This document shows, one piece after another, positions 1 through 30,941 of a stretch of DNA of 64,000 nt; the first letter of the stretch is position 1, and each line of letters opens with the position of its first letter. The notes beneath the pieces are model-generated. The model worked only from the letters and a program-made list of their open reading frames with translations, was not told the DNA's origin and did not search any database. The DNA is from Sophora flavescens (Eukaryota > Streptophyta > Magnoliopsida > Fabales > Fabaceae): contig CM061062.1 of NCBI GenBank assembly GCA_030762895.1, forward strand, positions 284,018,397 to 284,082,396, in the 5' to 3' direction. The position numbers were made by a program, and so were the translations under genes.

Positions 1-941
1 TAGGCATAATTTTGCATGATCACATGAATTGATTTCACTTGCTTAGACTATGCATCCAATTGTGAGAACTTGGTGCCCAATAAATTAAGATAGTGAATTT
101 TTGAACCCAAATTTTTTATTCTTGTGATAAGGCTAAAAATAAAAATACTTGAGATAATCTTTTGATAGTTGATAATTAGCATGTGGTTTCTTAAATTTGT
201 GTTTCTCATTGATTTTGAACTACTAAATGTGTGATTTTATAGCCAAAAAGGGGTACTCACTAAATCTACCCCATTCTTTGTGATAGAGTGTTTTATTCCT
301 CTTGGATTGTATTCTCTAGAACTTGATTGAAAACCGTTTTGAAACTTAAAAATTTTTTAAAACATTTTTGAAAATGATTGAGGCACTAGGTAATTTTTCG
401 GCCTTCTTAGCTTTGATTGACTAAATGCTACCGCTTAGTTGCCCAATTTTGAGCCTAAAAAAATATATATAAAATGCTTTTCTTGGTACCTTGAAATATT
501 TTGATGAATGATGCTTGGTAGGTCGCCTTTTAAAGTATTACAAAAAGGGTAAAAATGTAGTTTGAAAAATAAAATTGTAGGATAAGAAAGTTAGAAAAAT
601 ATTTCTCTTGAATTGAAAAATCTCTCATTCTCCAAATAAATAAATAAAAAATGGAGAAGGGGATGACAAAAAGAAAGTGAGAAATAGAATAAAGAAAGAA
701 AGAAATGTGGAAAAATAAATCAAAGCCCAAAAATGTATTTTAGAAGGTGTCATGCTTTGCAATGTTTGATATTGTGTTTAACCCTCTTGAATTTCCTTTT
801 CTTGATTTCCCCACCTAACGATTAATCCCATAGCCTCGTTACAATCAAAGTAAAAGACCTCTTGATTCTTATGTGTTTTCATTAATAAAGTAGAGATTTG
901 GTTAATAGTCAAGCTTATGATAGAATTCCTTCCTTGAGGAA
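1..941 (+). other. Decayed 3' internal region of an LTR retrotransposon
   Basis: No coding region is visible. The text resembles the non-coding stretch between pol and the 3' LTR of gypsy-type elements and appears to continue at 4225-4458, on the other side of the CACTA insertion, just before a probable LTR. The assignment rests on layout and style of sequence rather than on a protein match, so it is an inference. Confidence 0.35.
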
Positions 942-966
942 CACTACAAAAAAAAGGTTGTTTAGC

Positions 967-1470
967 GACCGAAAATAGTGACCGAATTTTTCGGTTGCTT
1001 TTTGCGACCGAAATGGCGACCGATTGTAGGATCTACATGAAAGACTGATTAGAGATAATACTGCGATCGAAATAGCGACCGAAATAGAGCGTAGCAGGGT
1101 TATCGGTCGCTATTTCCGTCGCTAAATAAAGGAACTTAAAAGTCAGAAATTTTATGTCTTCTTAACGACCGAAATAGCGACCGAATTAAATGCAACGGTT
1201 AAAAGTCAGAAATTTTATGTATTCTTAGCGACCGAAATAGCGACCGAATTAAATGCAACGGTTAGATTTTATTTACATTTGCGACCGATATTAATTCGGT
1301 CGCTAAACGGCGCGTACAAAAATTAAAACCGCGCGTGTTAGCGACCGATTTAAAACTCCGTCGCTAAATTTATGAATTAACTCATCACGCGACCGAATTT
1401 AGCGACCATTTTTTATTTAAGTGATTGGCGACCGATGTAGCGACCGATTATTTCGGTCGCCAAATTATAA
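967..1470. repeat. Left subterminal repeats of CACTA 1
   Basis: Many copies of gcgaccgaaatagcgacc and its reverse complement, including a direct duplication of about 60 bp (around 1140-1200 and 1198-1262). In En/Spm elements such clusters bind the TNPA-type protein. Here the function is inferred from position and motif density. Confidence 0.85.
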
Positions 1471-1482
1471 ATCCCTAAAATC

Positions 1483-1872
1483 GTGAAATCTTTCCCTTCT
1501 TCCTCGTTTCTGCCATCTCTTCCACCCTCACCCCTTTTCTCTCCCTCGCGTCGTCAGGCCGCCAGTCACCGTCGCCACCACCGCGCAGTGCGCACCGCCA
1601 CCACCGCAGTGCGCACCGCCACCACCGCCATCTCCGGTAAGCCTCCGTCCTCCTCCTCCTCATCCTCCTCCTCCTCTTCTTCCATCTCTTCCCTCTTCCT
1701 CTCCTCTCTTCCTTTCCCCTCTTCCTGCTCTGTTTTTAATTCCCCCCCACCCCTCCGTTTCAGTGCTTCGACCAATACTCCGGCTACCAACACGCAGCCC
1801 TCCGGTCACCATGCGCAGAGCTCCTCCTACCCTCTTCTCTCCTCATTTTGTGCATTCCCTGCTCTGCCTTGA
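1483..1872 (+). other. GC-rich exon-like segment inside CACTA 1
   Basis: A CT-rich, serine/proline-coding stretch with tandem CGCCACCACCGC-type repeats (about 1570-1640) and a splice-donor-like GGTAAGCC near 1635 and TGAGGTAACC near 1871. It looks like the 5' untranslated or first-exon region of a gene, a layout also seen in CACTA element 2 at 45.8-46.05 kb. The 129-codon open frame is low-complexity and I do not regard it as a real protein. Confidence 0.35.
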
Positions 1873-3254
1873 GGTAACCATGGACTCTCTATGTATCATT
1901 TTTTATTTTGCTTCATTGTTTCATTTCAAAAATTTTGTGGATTGTATGTATTTCATTGCTTGCTTTATTGCTTACTACTGAGAAGAGCTACTTGTGTATT
2001 TCATGTGAGTTGTGAGTTGTGATGATCATTTGTTTTCATGTGTCATTATTTAATCACTCCTATTAGGATTAGGAAGCTCTCATTGAGAAAGCACGAGAAA
2101 TCTGTTTTTGTAACTTTTTTTTGAATGCGTTGAAATATCAAAAGTCAAGACTGTGAGATTAGAATTGATGTTTACTTGAGCCACAGAATGCCATTGCTTT
2201 TTGTGAGATCGTGGAAACATAAACATGTTTTGGTTTTTTGTTGATTATTGACGTACCAATTTAACGGGAAAATTTAATCGAGAACCCTTCCTGGTTTGCT
2301 TCTTGTTGAATTAGCTTGTGAAATTACCTTCCATTTCAAAGATCTTAGTCTTTGATTTAGATTCGATTCTCTTTGTGAAATGCATCTAAATTGGTTAGTG
2401 AGGATGTGTGCTATGGATTTTCAATTTGTTTTGTGCTAGGTGTCTACAATTTCAAACATGGATAGTTCATGGCTATAGTTCAAACAAATGACCAATATTG
2501 AGGCAGTTGTTTGAAGACCATTCTAGTTTAACATGTCCAAGAACAAGATTGTCCCCGTGTTAATGATGTGTTTTCTATTAAATATGGAACTTGTAATTTC
2601 TGGTCTGTTTATCTTTCCATATCTTGGCTGAATTTATGTCTTTGAAGGCTGTTCATTGTTCTCGTTATATTGCCTCGGGGAATATCTCACAATAGTATGA
2701 TCTATAGCCTCTGTGATGCAAATTTGTTTACTTGCTGTGAATAATTTCATATTGTATTGTACGTGTATGCATTCTGATTGTATTGTATTTTGATTCGTTT
2801 GGAATCCATGAATTTGTTGGTTCTTGTCTGAATCTGTTTCAAAAATTTCAAAAGAGGGTTTTAGGGATTTCAAGTTCTTGTTCACTTCTTTGTAAAGAAA
2901 AAAATATTCTTTGTTGGAGTATGAAATGATCTAAAAACATTATTGTAGCCTGTAATTCCAAGAGAGCTTTTCACTCATTTTGAATCGGATTCATTTGGTA
3001 ATTCTACTTATCTAAGGCTAGTACTTTTATCTGAGCATGTTCATACATTTGGATTGCTATGAAGAATAGTTTATTCTCTTTAAAATAAAAATCTTTCAAT
3101 AACAATGAATCAATGTAATTAGAATAATTTGATATGTATTTATTGATAACTTGTTTGGAAATGATTATGGAATCATATTTGTATATATTTACATTGTAAG
3201 CATTGGAATGAAGTTTAGACATATGACTTGTTTTCCTTATCGTTTTATCAGAAA

Positions 3255-3645
3255 ATGGATCCGACTAAATGTTTTGAGACAACCATCCATATAGACCAGT
3301 GCACAAGATCTCATCAACTTAAGAATAACGATCGGATTCACGTAATGATGGTTAAGGCATAAACTAATCATTTACTAAATTGTTCCTGTGTATTTGCAGG
3401 ATTTGATTTCAATCCCGCGATCATTCTACCGTCGTTGGGGACAACAAATACCGCGTGTTGTGACTATTGAAGACAAAAGCGGAAATCTGTTCAATGGGAA
3501 TATAGTAATCCATGAGGATCGCCCATATTTTGTAACAGATACAAATGGTATCAGGGAGTTGTATTTGTTGTCCACTGGTGCATTGGCAAAGTTTAAGTAC
3601 CTTGGGGGTTCTCGCTTCTACATGTTCATCCCTTTGGAAGATTGA
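3255..3645 (+). CDS. Putative two-exon B3-like domain protein carried by CACTA 1
   Basis: Seen: ATG at 3255; exon 3255-3341 (29 codons), donor GTAATG, intron 3342-3399 with acceptor TTTGCAG, exon 3400-3645 (81 codons plus stop). The phase is preserved and an upstream acceptor (TTTTATCAG) ends at 3251, so the frame could be the last exons of a longer transcript beginning near 1.5-1.9 kb. The product would be 110 residues. The second exon has a B3-style layout: an IPRSF beta-strand entry, a VTIED strand, and FKYLGGSRFYMFI close to the B3 C-terminal strand pattern. B3 domains bind DNA in plant transcription factors. The intron is short for a plant (58 bp) and the domain is weak, so this is a gene-capture candidate rather than a firm gene. 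Confidence 0.45.
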
Positions 3646-3961
3646 TGATTTTTGATATTTTGATTAGTACTTATTGACTGTGGTGTATTTTTATGTTTTG
3701 ATCGTTAATTAGTACTTATTAAACTTTTTTTTATAAACCATTATTAAACTTGCGTTAATTAATGTATATGTTTTCTTGATCATATTGACTGTGGTGTTTT
3801 GGATCGTTAGTACATCATATTTACGTTTTCTATTTATTTTAAAAAAATATTGGTGTATTTTGTTTATATCAGAAATTAAAAATCAATGGGGTAATAGTTG
3901 AAAAATAATATTTGGTCGGCACGATTAAGTTACAGGAAAATTAAAAAAAAAAATCAAAATT

Positions 3962-4204
3962 TGCGACCGAAATAGCGACCAAATATCGGTCACCAAATTA
4001 GGCGAGCTGGGCATGCGACCAACTATACGGCGACCGAAATATATAATTTTGCGACCGAAATATCGGTCGCAGATTTGCGACCGAAATATAAGTCCGGTCG
4101 CTAAACATTTAGCGACCAGGGTTTCTGCTACCCCCTTAATTCGGTCGCTATACAGTATAGCAACCGAATTATCAAGTTTAGCGACCGAAATATTCGGTCG
4201 CTAA
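3962..4204. repeat. Right subterminal repeats of CACTA 1
   Basis: Dense gcgaccgaaat / attcggtcgc motifs in both orientations, mirroring the left end and stopping about 20 bp before the right terminus. Confidence 0.85.
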
Positions 4205-4224
4205 ATAGGTTTTTTTTTGTAGTG

Positions 4225-4458
4225 GAAATTGAGCGAATTGTCATATACCCTTAAACACTTGAGTGAGGTGAGTAGAGTGCCCGAATCGGTGAGAATATGA
4301 ATTTAGGAAACCTCAGCTTCTAATTGGACTTGAAATTGATTGTCTCTTGGTTTCTTATTTGAATAAACTTGTCACTTGGATTAGTTACTCGGGTTCTTGG
4401 TTCACTATCCATGCTCTGATTATTTATATCTTCTGGCCTTGGTGATTGCTTGAGGATT
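4225..4458 (+). other. Retrotransposon internal remnant, continuation of 1-941
   Basis: Non-coding sequence directly upstream of the presumed LTR. It includes gattgcttgagg, a string often found just before the polypurine tract of gypsy elements. No intact polypurine tract is seen. Confidence 0.35.
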
Positions 4459-5885
4459 TGATGAGTGTGATTACACCTCATATTTCATTGTCATTTTCCA
4501 TGCATTTTCATATAGTTTAGGCATACTTAATTTGATTTTTGTTAATTTTTACTTTGGAATGGGTAAGGCGGGTTTGTGGTGTTGTTTTGCAGGAATTAAG
4601 AATTAAAAGCTCAGGATCAACCATGATGGAGCTTGGATGAAAATGGAACTTGAAAAGTGAAGAAAATGAGCCAAACAGAGCCCATCACAGCCTAGCCGTG
4701 ATGACCATCACGGCCATGATCGAGCAAAAGCTGGAAGGAAAGAAGGCAAAAGTCAGAACTGGTCACGGCCTAGCCGTGATGCCCATCACGGCCGTGACCT
4801 GTCAGCTGAACCAGACCCTCACAGGCAGAACTGGTCACGCCCTAGCCGTGATGAGCATCACGGTCGTAACAGACCAAAAAGTAATGAAGCGCCCAAGGCA
4901 GAATCCGTCACGGCCTGGCCGTGATGGCGATCACGGCCGTGACGCACATTACTTGGATCAAAAGTAACTGATTTTGATCTGATTTGTGTTTGATTGGGAT
5001 TCAAACCTCCCAAATCTATAAATAAGGGATCAAGGCAAAGACTTTGGGGGGACTTTTGGGGCTGCTACTCTTAGGCTATAATTTAGGATCTTCTTCTCCT
5101 TCTTCTTCTCCTCTCTTAGTTTTATTTTCATGTTATTTGTAATCAAGCTTGTCATCACCATGGCAAGGCTTAGGTAGTAGTTTAATTTCTAGGGATTGGG
5201 GCTATGCCCAAGGTTGATTTATGTTGTTAATTTGATGTTGTACCTTTGTTAATTTTGATTTTGCTTTAGATCTGATTTCTAGTGTTTTAATTACTCGTAA
5301 ATTCGGTGGCCACTTATTTGCGTGTCGTAGATATTCTAAGGAGGAACCTAGCGGTGAACTTAGGTGTCGGATCTATAGAATCAGACTTAGGACTGAAATC
5401 ACGAGAGTTAGAAGCCGTCCTTCGAGGATTAACGAATTGTCACAAAACATAAAGGGTTCAATCTAAATTAGACTACCACGAGAGTAGGGGTTGGTTTAAT
5501 TGGGCACGGTTTTTGTAACCCGAGAGGGAGCTTAGAATATTTGAGGATAAATTCGCCTTCAAGACAATTTCGATAATTAACAAGGGATAATAAATTTAGT
5601 AACATGAACGATCTTGTTGGTAACCCAAATTCCTAGGAATCCATCTAGATCTGAAGAACCATAAATTGATTTACTTTCTGTTTTACTTGATTGCATTCCT
5701 TATCCAAGTTATCTCTTATTTCAAATATCAAAACCTTTTCAAAATCTTTTTATATCGTCCAGTTTTATCGACTTGATAATTATTTGCGATTTGAGATCAC
5801 GGTCTCAGTGGGATCGATATCTTTTTATTACTTGGCGACAATCCGGTACACTTGCCGGATTGCACGTGCAAACGCACGACATCAC
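4459..5885 (+). mobile_element. Probable LTR of an old gypsy-type retrotransposon
   Basis: It starts TGATGAGTGTGATTACACC, a TG start like many gypsy LTRs. It carries a TATA box (CTATAAATA about 5016-5024) followed by a transcribed-looking region, and ends near GACGACATCA-type sequence. The end segment contains ggtacacttgccgg, which matches in reverse the outer end of the LTRs of the element at 47552-53298, so the two belong to related families. No matching second LTR or target duplication was found, so the limits are approximate. Confidence 0.45.
4669..4955 (+). repeat. Four palindromic TCACGGCC modules
   Basis: Four spaced units, each made of a TCACGGCCTAGCCGTGA-like palindrome, a 4-6 nt spacer and an ATCACGGCCGTGAC palindrome, roughly 70-90 bp apart. 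Units 2 and 4 are the best preserved. The same module appears reversed at about 46290-46405 and in both LTRs of the element at 47552-53298. Confidence 0.8.
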
Positions 5886-6539
5886 TTACCAGCATAAAAT
5901 GTAAAAAAAAAAATGGTACTAGATCTTCAAGGAGTGGTGGCAAGTTAGCGGTAGGACAGACGATAGTGGGACGTCGGGGTCGCGGTCGACGCCGGAAGGG
6001 CAACGACTTGTCAGTGAACAGGATCAAGATCGGTGGTGATTTTTAGTCTGGTGCTGGGCCACGGGTTCGCTTAGGTTGTCTGGACTGGTTCTCTGCGGCA
6101 CGACAGTCGATTGTCGATGGTGGATGCAAAACGGTAGTTGGCCCTTTCGTTTCTCGACATCGATTTGTAAATAAAATAACAAAAAAATACCAATAATCTA
6201 ATAAAACAAAAATATTTGCAAATACGACTAAGTACAGTGCTTGTGTACAAATACCAAACAAATAGTACTTTGACAGTTTGATTGACACAAAAGTGGTTGA
6301 AAAGTCCATCCAAGCAAAGTGGCAATCTAGATGATCCAAATTTCTTCACTTGGATGGTGCATCCATACACCACTTTGATGGGAGGTGCAACTTAGACAAT
6401 AGTACCAACAATGGTGGCAGGGGAAACAAGAGAACAAAGGTATAGTGACATTGTGGGGCGTTGGTTGACGTAACCTTACCCAACTTTAGTCCAATAAATT
6501 TCTATATACAATTATGTTTTATTAGTTTCCTGTTCGTCT

Positions 6540-6573
<34 letters not shown>

Positions 6574-6968
6574 GTCTTTGATTGGGATCCGTTGGCAAAG
6601 TTGTGACTAATTCTTGAATCAGAGGTGATAATTAGGTAAAACACTCATCAAAGTGACAATCCTAGAATTCAAATCTTGAATAGAGTTCATCAGAGATCAC
6701 AATCCAACCTTCGTTGGATTGCCCGTATAAAGATAAAGCTTTTTTATTTTTATTATTTTATTGTGGTCAGCTTTAAATTGGATGTATTCCACTAATCTAG
6801 ACATCTAGCTCCCTAATCAAGTTGAAGGTTGTCTTTCTATGAAACTCACAATAATATAATAAGTAGTGATATAGCGTCTACTTATTATATTATATTTAGG
6901 CGATGATCGATGAAAAACTATGTGTAGTGGTTTGTTGACTTGGCAATTTTGGGTGCTGGCATTTCAAT
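5886..6968. other. Intergenic, no gene recognised
   Basis: AT-rich apart from a short GC-rich piece at about 5930-6100. Small open frames on both strands show no family features. A dinucleotide tract lies at 6539-6573. Confidence 0.5.
6539..6573. repeat. (CA)n-(TA)n microsatellite
   Basis: About eleven CA units followed by about six TA units. Confidence 0.95.
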
Positions 6969-7466
6969 ATGGCAACTAACTCGTCAAGAATCACCCTGCG
7001 GCCATTCAAGCTGAGCGACGTTGACGATTTGATGTTAGTGGTAGGTGATGATAGGGTGAGTTACTATACCCGATGGAACACTTTTGATTCCAGGGAACAG
7101 GCTTTAACTTTCATTAGAGATGTGTGCATTCCTCACCCATGTAGTCGGTCCATATGCATTGACGATCGTTGTATCACTCCTGGATCAGGTGATGAGAGGT
7201 GCAGGGGACAAATAGGCTATGCTATAGCCACCAAGTACTGGGGCCAAGGGATATGCTCCAAAGCAGCGAAGATTGCAGTGTCACAAGGCTTTAAGGACTT
7301 CCCTGATTTGGTAAGGATACAAGCTTATGTTGATGCAGAGAACTCCAAGGTAGGATTCCTTAAGGAAGCCATACTGAGAAAGTATGCGTGTGTGAAGGGG
7401 AAGATTAGAGATGTGGCTATTTTTAGTCTCGTGTCAGACTCAGTTGATACTCATCCTCCAGAATAA
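6969..7466 (+). CDS. GNAT-family N-acetyltransferase (RimJ/RimL-like), probably shortened
   Basis: A 165-residue single-exon frame opening MATNSSRITLRPFKLSD, the usual start of plant RimL-type acetyltransferases that move an acetyl group from acetyl-CoA to an amine. The acetyl-CoA-binding section is clear: GDERCRGQIGYAIA, then YWGQGICSKAAK (the R/Q-x-x-G-x-G/A loop), then FPDLVRIQAYVD and VGFLKEAILRKY. Two places look shorter than the family norm: before PGSGDERC, where a short strand seems missing, and between ENSK and VGFLKE, where the usual N-x-x-S-x-R-V-L-E-K stretch is absent. Both gaps keep the frame. It could be a working divergent copy or a decaying duplicate. It converges on EDR1, 680 bp away. 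Confidence 0.75.
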   Translation: MATNSSRITLRPFKLSDVDDLMLVVGDDRVSYYTRWNTFDSREQALTFIRDVCIPHPCSRSICIDDRCITPGSGDERCRGQIGYAIATKYWGQGICSKAAKIAVSQGFKDFPDLVRIQAYVDAENSKVGFLKEAILRKYACVKGKIRDVAIFSLVSDSVDTHPPE

Positions 7467-8146
7467 CGGTCATTTGTAACAATGCTTCGTGAAAATGAAA
7501 ATTAGTTATCTTTTGGCATTACTTTTACTTTTTGTGCTAAAGTCCCCTTTGAAATTGTTTCTAATCGTTTGGCATTACTTTCTCAATTTTGCTACATTCT
7601 GTTTCTGATAAGTTGCGAACAGAAAAACCCAAATAAAATATTTTATCATGGAAGCATAACTAAGATGGTTGTGCAAAATAAAACCACTTATTTCTTCATG
7701 GTTAGTAACCCCTCCCAATCACATTTTTTTCCGTTTTTCATGGTAGACATGCTCCATCACAGTCAACTTGGGGAACATTTGCCATAAGTTATGGTTAGCA
7801 CTAAAAAACAAACTGCATTGAATACTAAATTGTAGCTTTTCCTAGAAAACGAACTTACACATGAAGAAATGAAGACAATTTTGAGACTTGAGAAACAGTT
7901 GTTTACATATATATTACCGAGTTTTGGTTCCTTGGTCAAGCTATAAGTATCAACCCAGACAAAATGGCGGGCTACAGCAGCAAATGATATATTCCTTAAC
8001 ACAATCATTTGCCCTACAAGCTTCGACAATTTTTTTTCTTTTATTGTGCATTTGTGCTCTTGTTTTCTTTGATAACTTTATACTCACATAAATAAACTAT
8101 GCAGAAAGTTAAGTTTACATATTCGTATTTACAAAAGTGAGACATT
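7467..8146. other. Intergenic / 3' flanks of GNAT and EDR1
   Basis: The short gap between two convergent genes should contain both 3' untranslated regions. AT-rich, with no further gene seen. Confidence 0.5.
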
Positions 8147-27732
<19,586 letters not shown>

Positions 27733-29414
27733 TTTCTCAATTCTCTCTTTTAGACTTCGTGATTTTTCGTTTGTTATTCTCTCTAACACTCAAATAGTGG
27801 AGTCAAAAGTTGAGTGAGTCAATGTGTTTCCATAGTTTTTGATTTTCTTCAGTAGCGTTAGTCATTTTCGGAATTGCATTGTTTATGTGTGTTTGGTTTT
27901 TCTCTCAGCTCTGAAGTGTGGTGTTGTGGCCTTTTCTTTGTCTGTCACTCTCTGGTGAGAGTCAATGACAATGTCAAGGAATTGGAGGGGGAAAGAATTT
28001 GACACTTGGGAGGGAAATCTGAAGGCAGTAGAAAAGTGTCGCGTAACAAAATAAATTTATTTATATATATAAACACAAGGGGAAGCATGGTCTAATTTAC
28101 AATCGTATCCTTTTAATTCAAAAATTACGCTCATTTTTTAAAGTTTAATTGTCATTACACTTATTTTAATTAGAATTAGAAAGGACTGAAAAGTGGTGAG
28201 TGCCATTGTGGCAATGAGTGTGAATGAATGTATCCTTACACAAATTTTATCTGAAATGTTAGGAATTTATTCGGATTTTGGAATTGTTACTTTGAATGAA
28301 ATTGTATGTTTGTTTGTTTTTTTATACAAAAATTGTATGTTTGGTTTATTTCTAGTTTATTGTTTTTATTTCATGATTTCAAAAATGATTATAATAAAAA
28401 TACTTACAAAATTGTTACTTTATTTTCATTTTATTTTATGTGTTCAAATATTTATAAATGAAATAATGAAAACAAATAAACAATTATTTTTAATATTTCT
28501 ATACCAATTTTTAAAAATACAAAGTAGAATGAAAAAAAAAATTAATTTCACAGTTTTGACCGTGGAATACTTTGTAAAATACCAAAAAAATATGAGGGAG
28601 GTGATTTATATAATAATTATGTTAAGTACTACTTCGGATTAAATTATAAGTAAAAATAACTAATTTCATACTTATCATGGAAGTTAGTTAATTTAGTTTA
28701 ATTATTTTGATTTATGTAAAAAAAAAAATTACTAAACTGTCAATTTAATTGTTTCAGGAATGTGTAAAGCTCTTGAAAAATAAAGAGAGAATTGATTTGA
28801 TTTGTTAATTTTCTTAGTTTTTGGAATGCTTATATTAAATAGAGTTTAGTTGAGTTGATTGAATTTTGTTTATATTTGAGTAAAAAAATATAGGTGTTTT
28901 TTGCTTATATTTATTCATAAAGAAGTATATATGTCATTTGAAAAAAGAAGGGTGATAATGTAATTAAGATAAACGATAACGGGGTCACTGTAATTTTCGT
29001 TGTGAATAAAAATAAATAAGTGTTGGCCGGTAATCAAACGGGCACGAATCTTTCTCTTAATTACGAAAATGGCATGCGCAGTTAGATACGTTATGATTAC
29101 CGCGCCAAATAAACGCGCAAACCTATGTGTCAAATGAACAGTCTACGTGTGAAATGAACGGTCTACGTGGAGAATACGATCCATATCATGGTTTATAGAA
29201 AAAATTCTTTTTTTTTTCGACAAATGCAGGAAAAAAAAATTTCTTGAGCCGTGCTATTCAAATTTGTACAACTTTATATCATACTTATTTAGGAAAATAA
29301 AAATAGAGAAAGTATGTTGAGAGTTTTTTTTTTGAAATAAATATGTAGAGAATTTTTTTTATGCAAAATATGTTGAGAGTTGAGACGTGTGTTTTTCTTT
29401 TATTAAAAAGAGAA
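27733..29414. other. EDR1 upstream region and AT-rich intergenic DNA
   Basis: The first few hundred bases upstream of the EDR1 ATG should contain its promoter and leader. No convincing TATA box was chosen. The rest is very AT-rich with no recognisable gene. The frame at 28193-28642 has no family features. Confidence 0.5.
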
Positions 29415-29785
29415 TGATATAAATTATAGACAAAATAGATAGATTGATTCTATACGTTTATTTTATTTTTCATATAGGTCTTATAAGTTTTTTTTTTAAA
29501 AAAAAATTGATCCTAAATGTTACATTTCATTTACACATTAGTCATTTTTGTCAATTTCAATCATACGGAGTTAGATCAAAAGCCATGTGTCAAACTAATT
29601 AAGGTGATAGTCACGTCATATCAAAACTGACCGCGTTAGGTCAAAATTGACGAAAATGACTAATGTGAAAACGTAACGTAATGTGTAGAACCAATTTGAA
29701 AAATAAAAAACTTATATGATTAATATGAAAAGTAAAATAAACATATAAGACCAATTTACTTATTTTACCTAAATTATAACGATGC
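29415..29785. mobile_element. MITE with long imperfect inverted repeats
   Basis: The left arm (about 29417-29490) and right arm (about 29705-29780) are inverted copies over some 60-70 bp at roughly three-quarters identity, including TTTATTTTATTTTTCATAT against its inverse. No coding capacity. Long arms suggest a Mutator-like MITE, but a target duplication could not be fixed. Confidence 0.6.
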
Positions 29786-30435
29786 AAAAAAAAAAAATAG
29801 TGCGTTTGCTCTGTTCCTGTTTCCGTATTTTTATTTTCAGTTCTCATTTCTTGAAATGCATTTTCATTTTCAGTTTCCAAATTTCAGAAAATATGTTTGG
29901 TTTCCATAGCTAAAAACTGTTTTCTGGAAAACGAAAACAATGAAAACATGTTTGGTTTACAAATTTCAAAAAATAAAATTATGAAAATATGTTTGCTTAA
30001 TATATTTCTACTCGTTTTTTTTAAATCTATTTTCAATAAGGTTTTAGTGTTCAAGTTGTATTCTCAATAGGTTAACATATTTTCTTGAACACATTCTTTT
30101 TATTCTTCAACACAATAACTCTCATGTCCATTGAAGCTTCCCACGTCATTTTTGCTTTGAACCACTTCATTACTATTATGAACTAAATTGTACATAAGTC
30201 TTATAAACAATCTTTTCAAATGAATTGTATATATCATATATGATTTTGCTTTGAGTCACTTCATTATTATTTTTATGAACTCAATTCTTCTTCTAACTTA
30301 CTAAGTGTTAGAGGATTAATAACTGAAGACAAAAGCATTCTCCATATCTTCTCAATTAGCTAAATCCAATCAAGTACACTTGACTTTAAATGTGGTGTCC
30401 GGGACAACACCATTGGGGGGGGGGGGGGGGGGGGT
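29786..30435. other. Intergenic, AT-rich, no gene seen
   Basis: Contains repeated attttcagtttccaaattt-like text (29820-29990) that may be another decayed MITE, and ends at a G homopolymer next to the Tat insertion. Confidence 0.45.
30414..30434. repeat. G homopolymer of about 21 bases
   Basis: An uninterrupted G run immediately before the target site of the Tat element. Its length may be affected by sequencing error. Confidence 0.9.
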
Positions 30436-30440
30436 ATCCT

Positions 30441-30939
30441 TGTACTGGCCGAGAATAAAAGACCGAGAACTCGTCTATACACGGGACCAACCGAGCTTAC
30501 CCCCACGAATGGGCCTTGGCCCAAACTCCTCCAAAGCCGAGAACATGTCAGCACACCTGACACCCGAGGATAACTACTCGGCCCTTTTCCATGACAGGCC
30601 ACGCACGAAGATACCTCGGCCCCAAGCTATCCAAATTAGCAGACTAATCGGGTCGAATATCTCGCTAGTCATAATATCTCTCAAAGCATAATCGGGGGTC
30701 CTGGATATCTCTCCGCATAATCGGGACCTGATCCTAATATTTCTCCGCTTATCTCGGAGCTTGATCCTGAGAGATCTCTATAAATAGGGGGCTTACCCCC
30801 TCATTCAGAACTACGTTTTGCTTTGATTCCCATTTGGATACGTAGGAGCAGAATCTCAATTCTGTCAAGCACATTCCAAAACACCCCACTAAACCTAGTT
30901 CGGCCGAGTATCTCTCATCCGAGGTATTTGGACGGAACA
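30441..30939 (+). repeat. 5' LTR of Tat element
   Basis: 499 bp, with TATA box TCTATAAATAGGGG at about 30777-30790. The central part (about 30635-30710) differs from the 3' LTR by several substitutions and an indel; the rest is nearly identical. Confidence 0.96.
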
Positions 30940-30941
30940 TT

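Larger units (their letters stand above)
942..4224. mobile_element. CACTA (En/Spm) element 1, non-autonomous, 3283 bp
   Basis: The left end reads CACTACAAAAAAAA and the right end is its inverse, TTTTTTTTGTAGTG. The inverted similarity continues as TTTAGCGACCGAA. The element is flanked by the 3-bp direct repeat GAA (939-941 and 4225-4227), the size expected for CACTA elements. Both subterminal zones are packed with the motif gcgaccgaa in both orientations, as in TNPA-binding regions of this superfamily. No TNPD or TNPA coding region is present, so it would need a helper. The interior instead holds GC-rich exon-like sequence (1483-1872), a long AT-rich intron-like stretch and a B3-like reading frame (3255-3645), which suggests captured gene sequence. 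It sits inside an older retrotransposon remnant. Confidence 0.93.

Noticed and set aside
1483..1872. 129-codon frame in CACTA 1
   Set aside because: Low-complexity serine/proline/histidine text from a CT-rich leader, with donor-like splice sites inside; not a believable protein.
28193..28642. 149-codon open frame in AT-rich DNA
   Set aside because: Phe/Ile/Lys-rich composition typical of random AT-rich sequence, with no domain or upstream signal.
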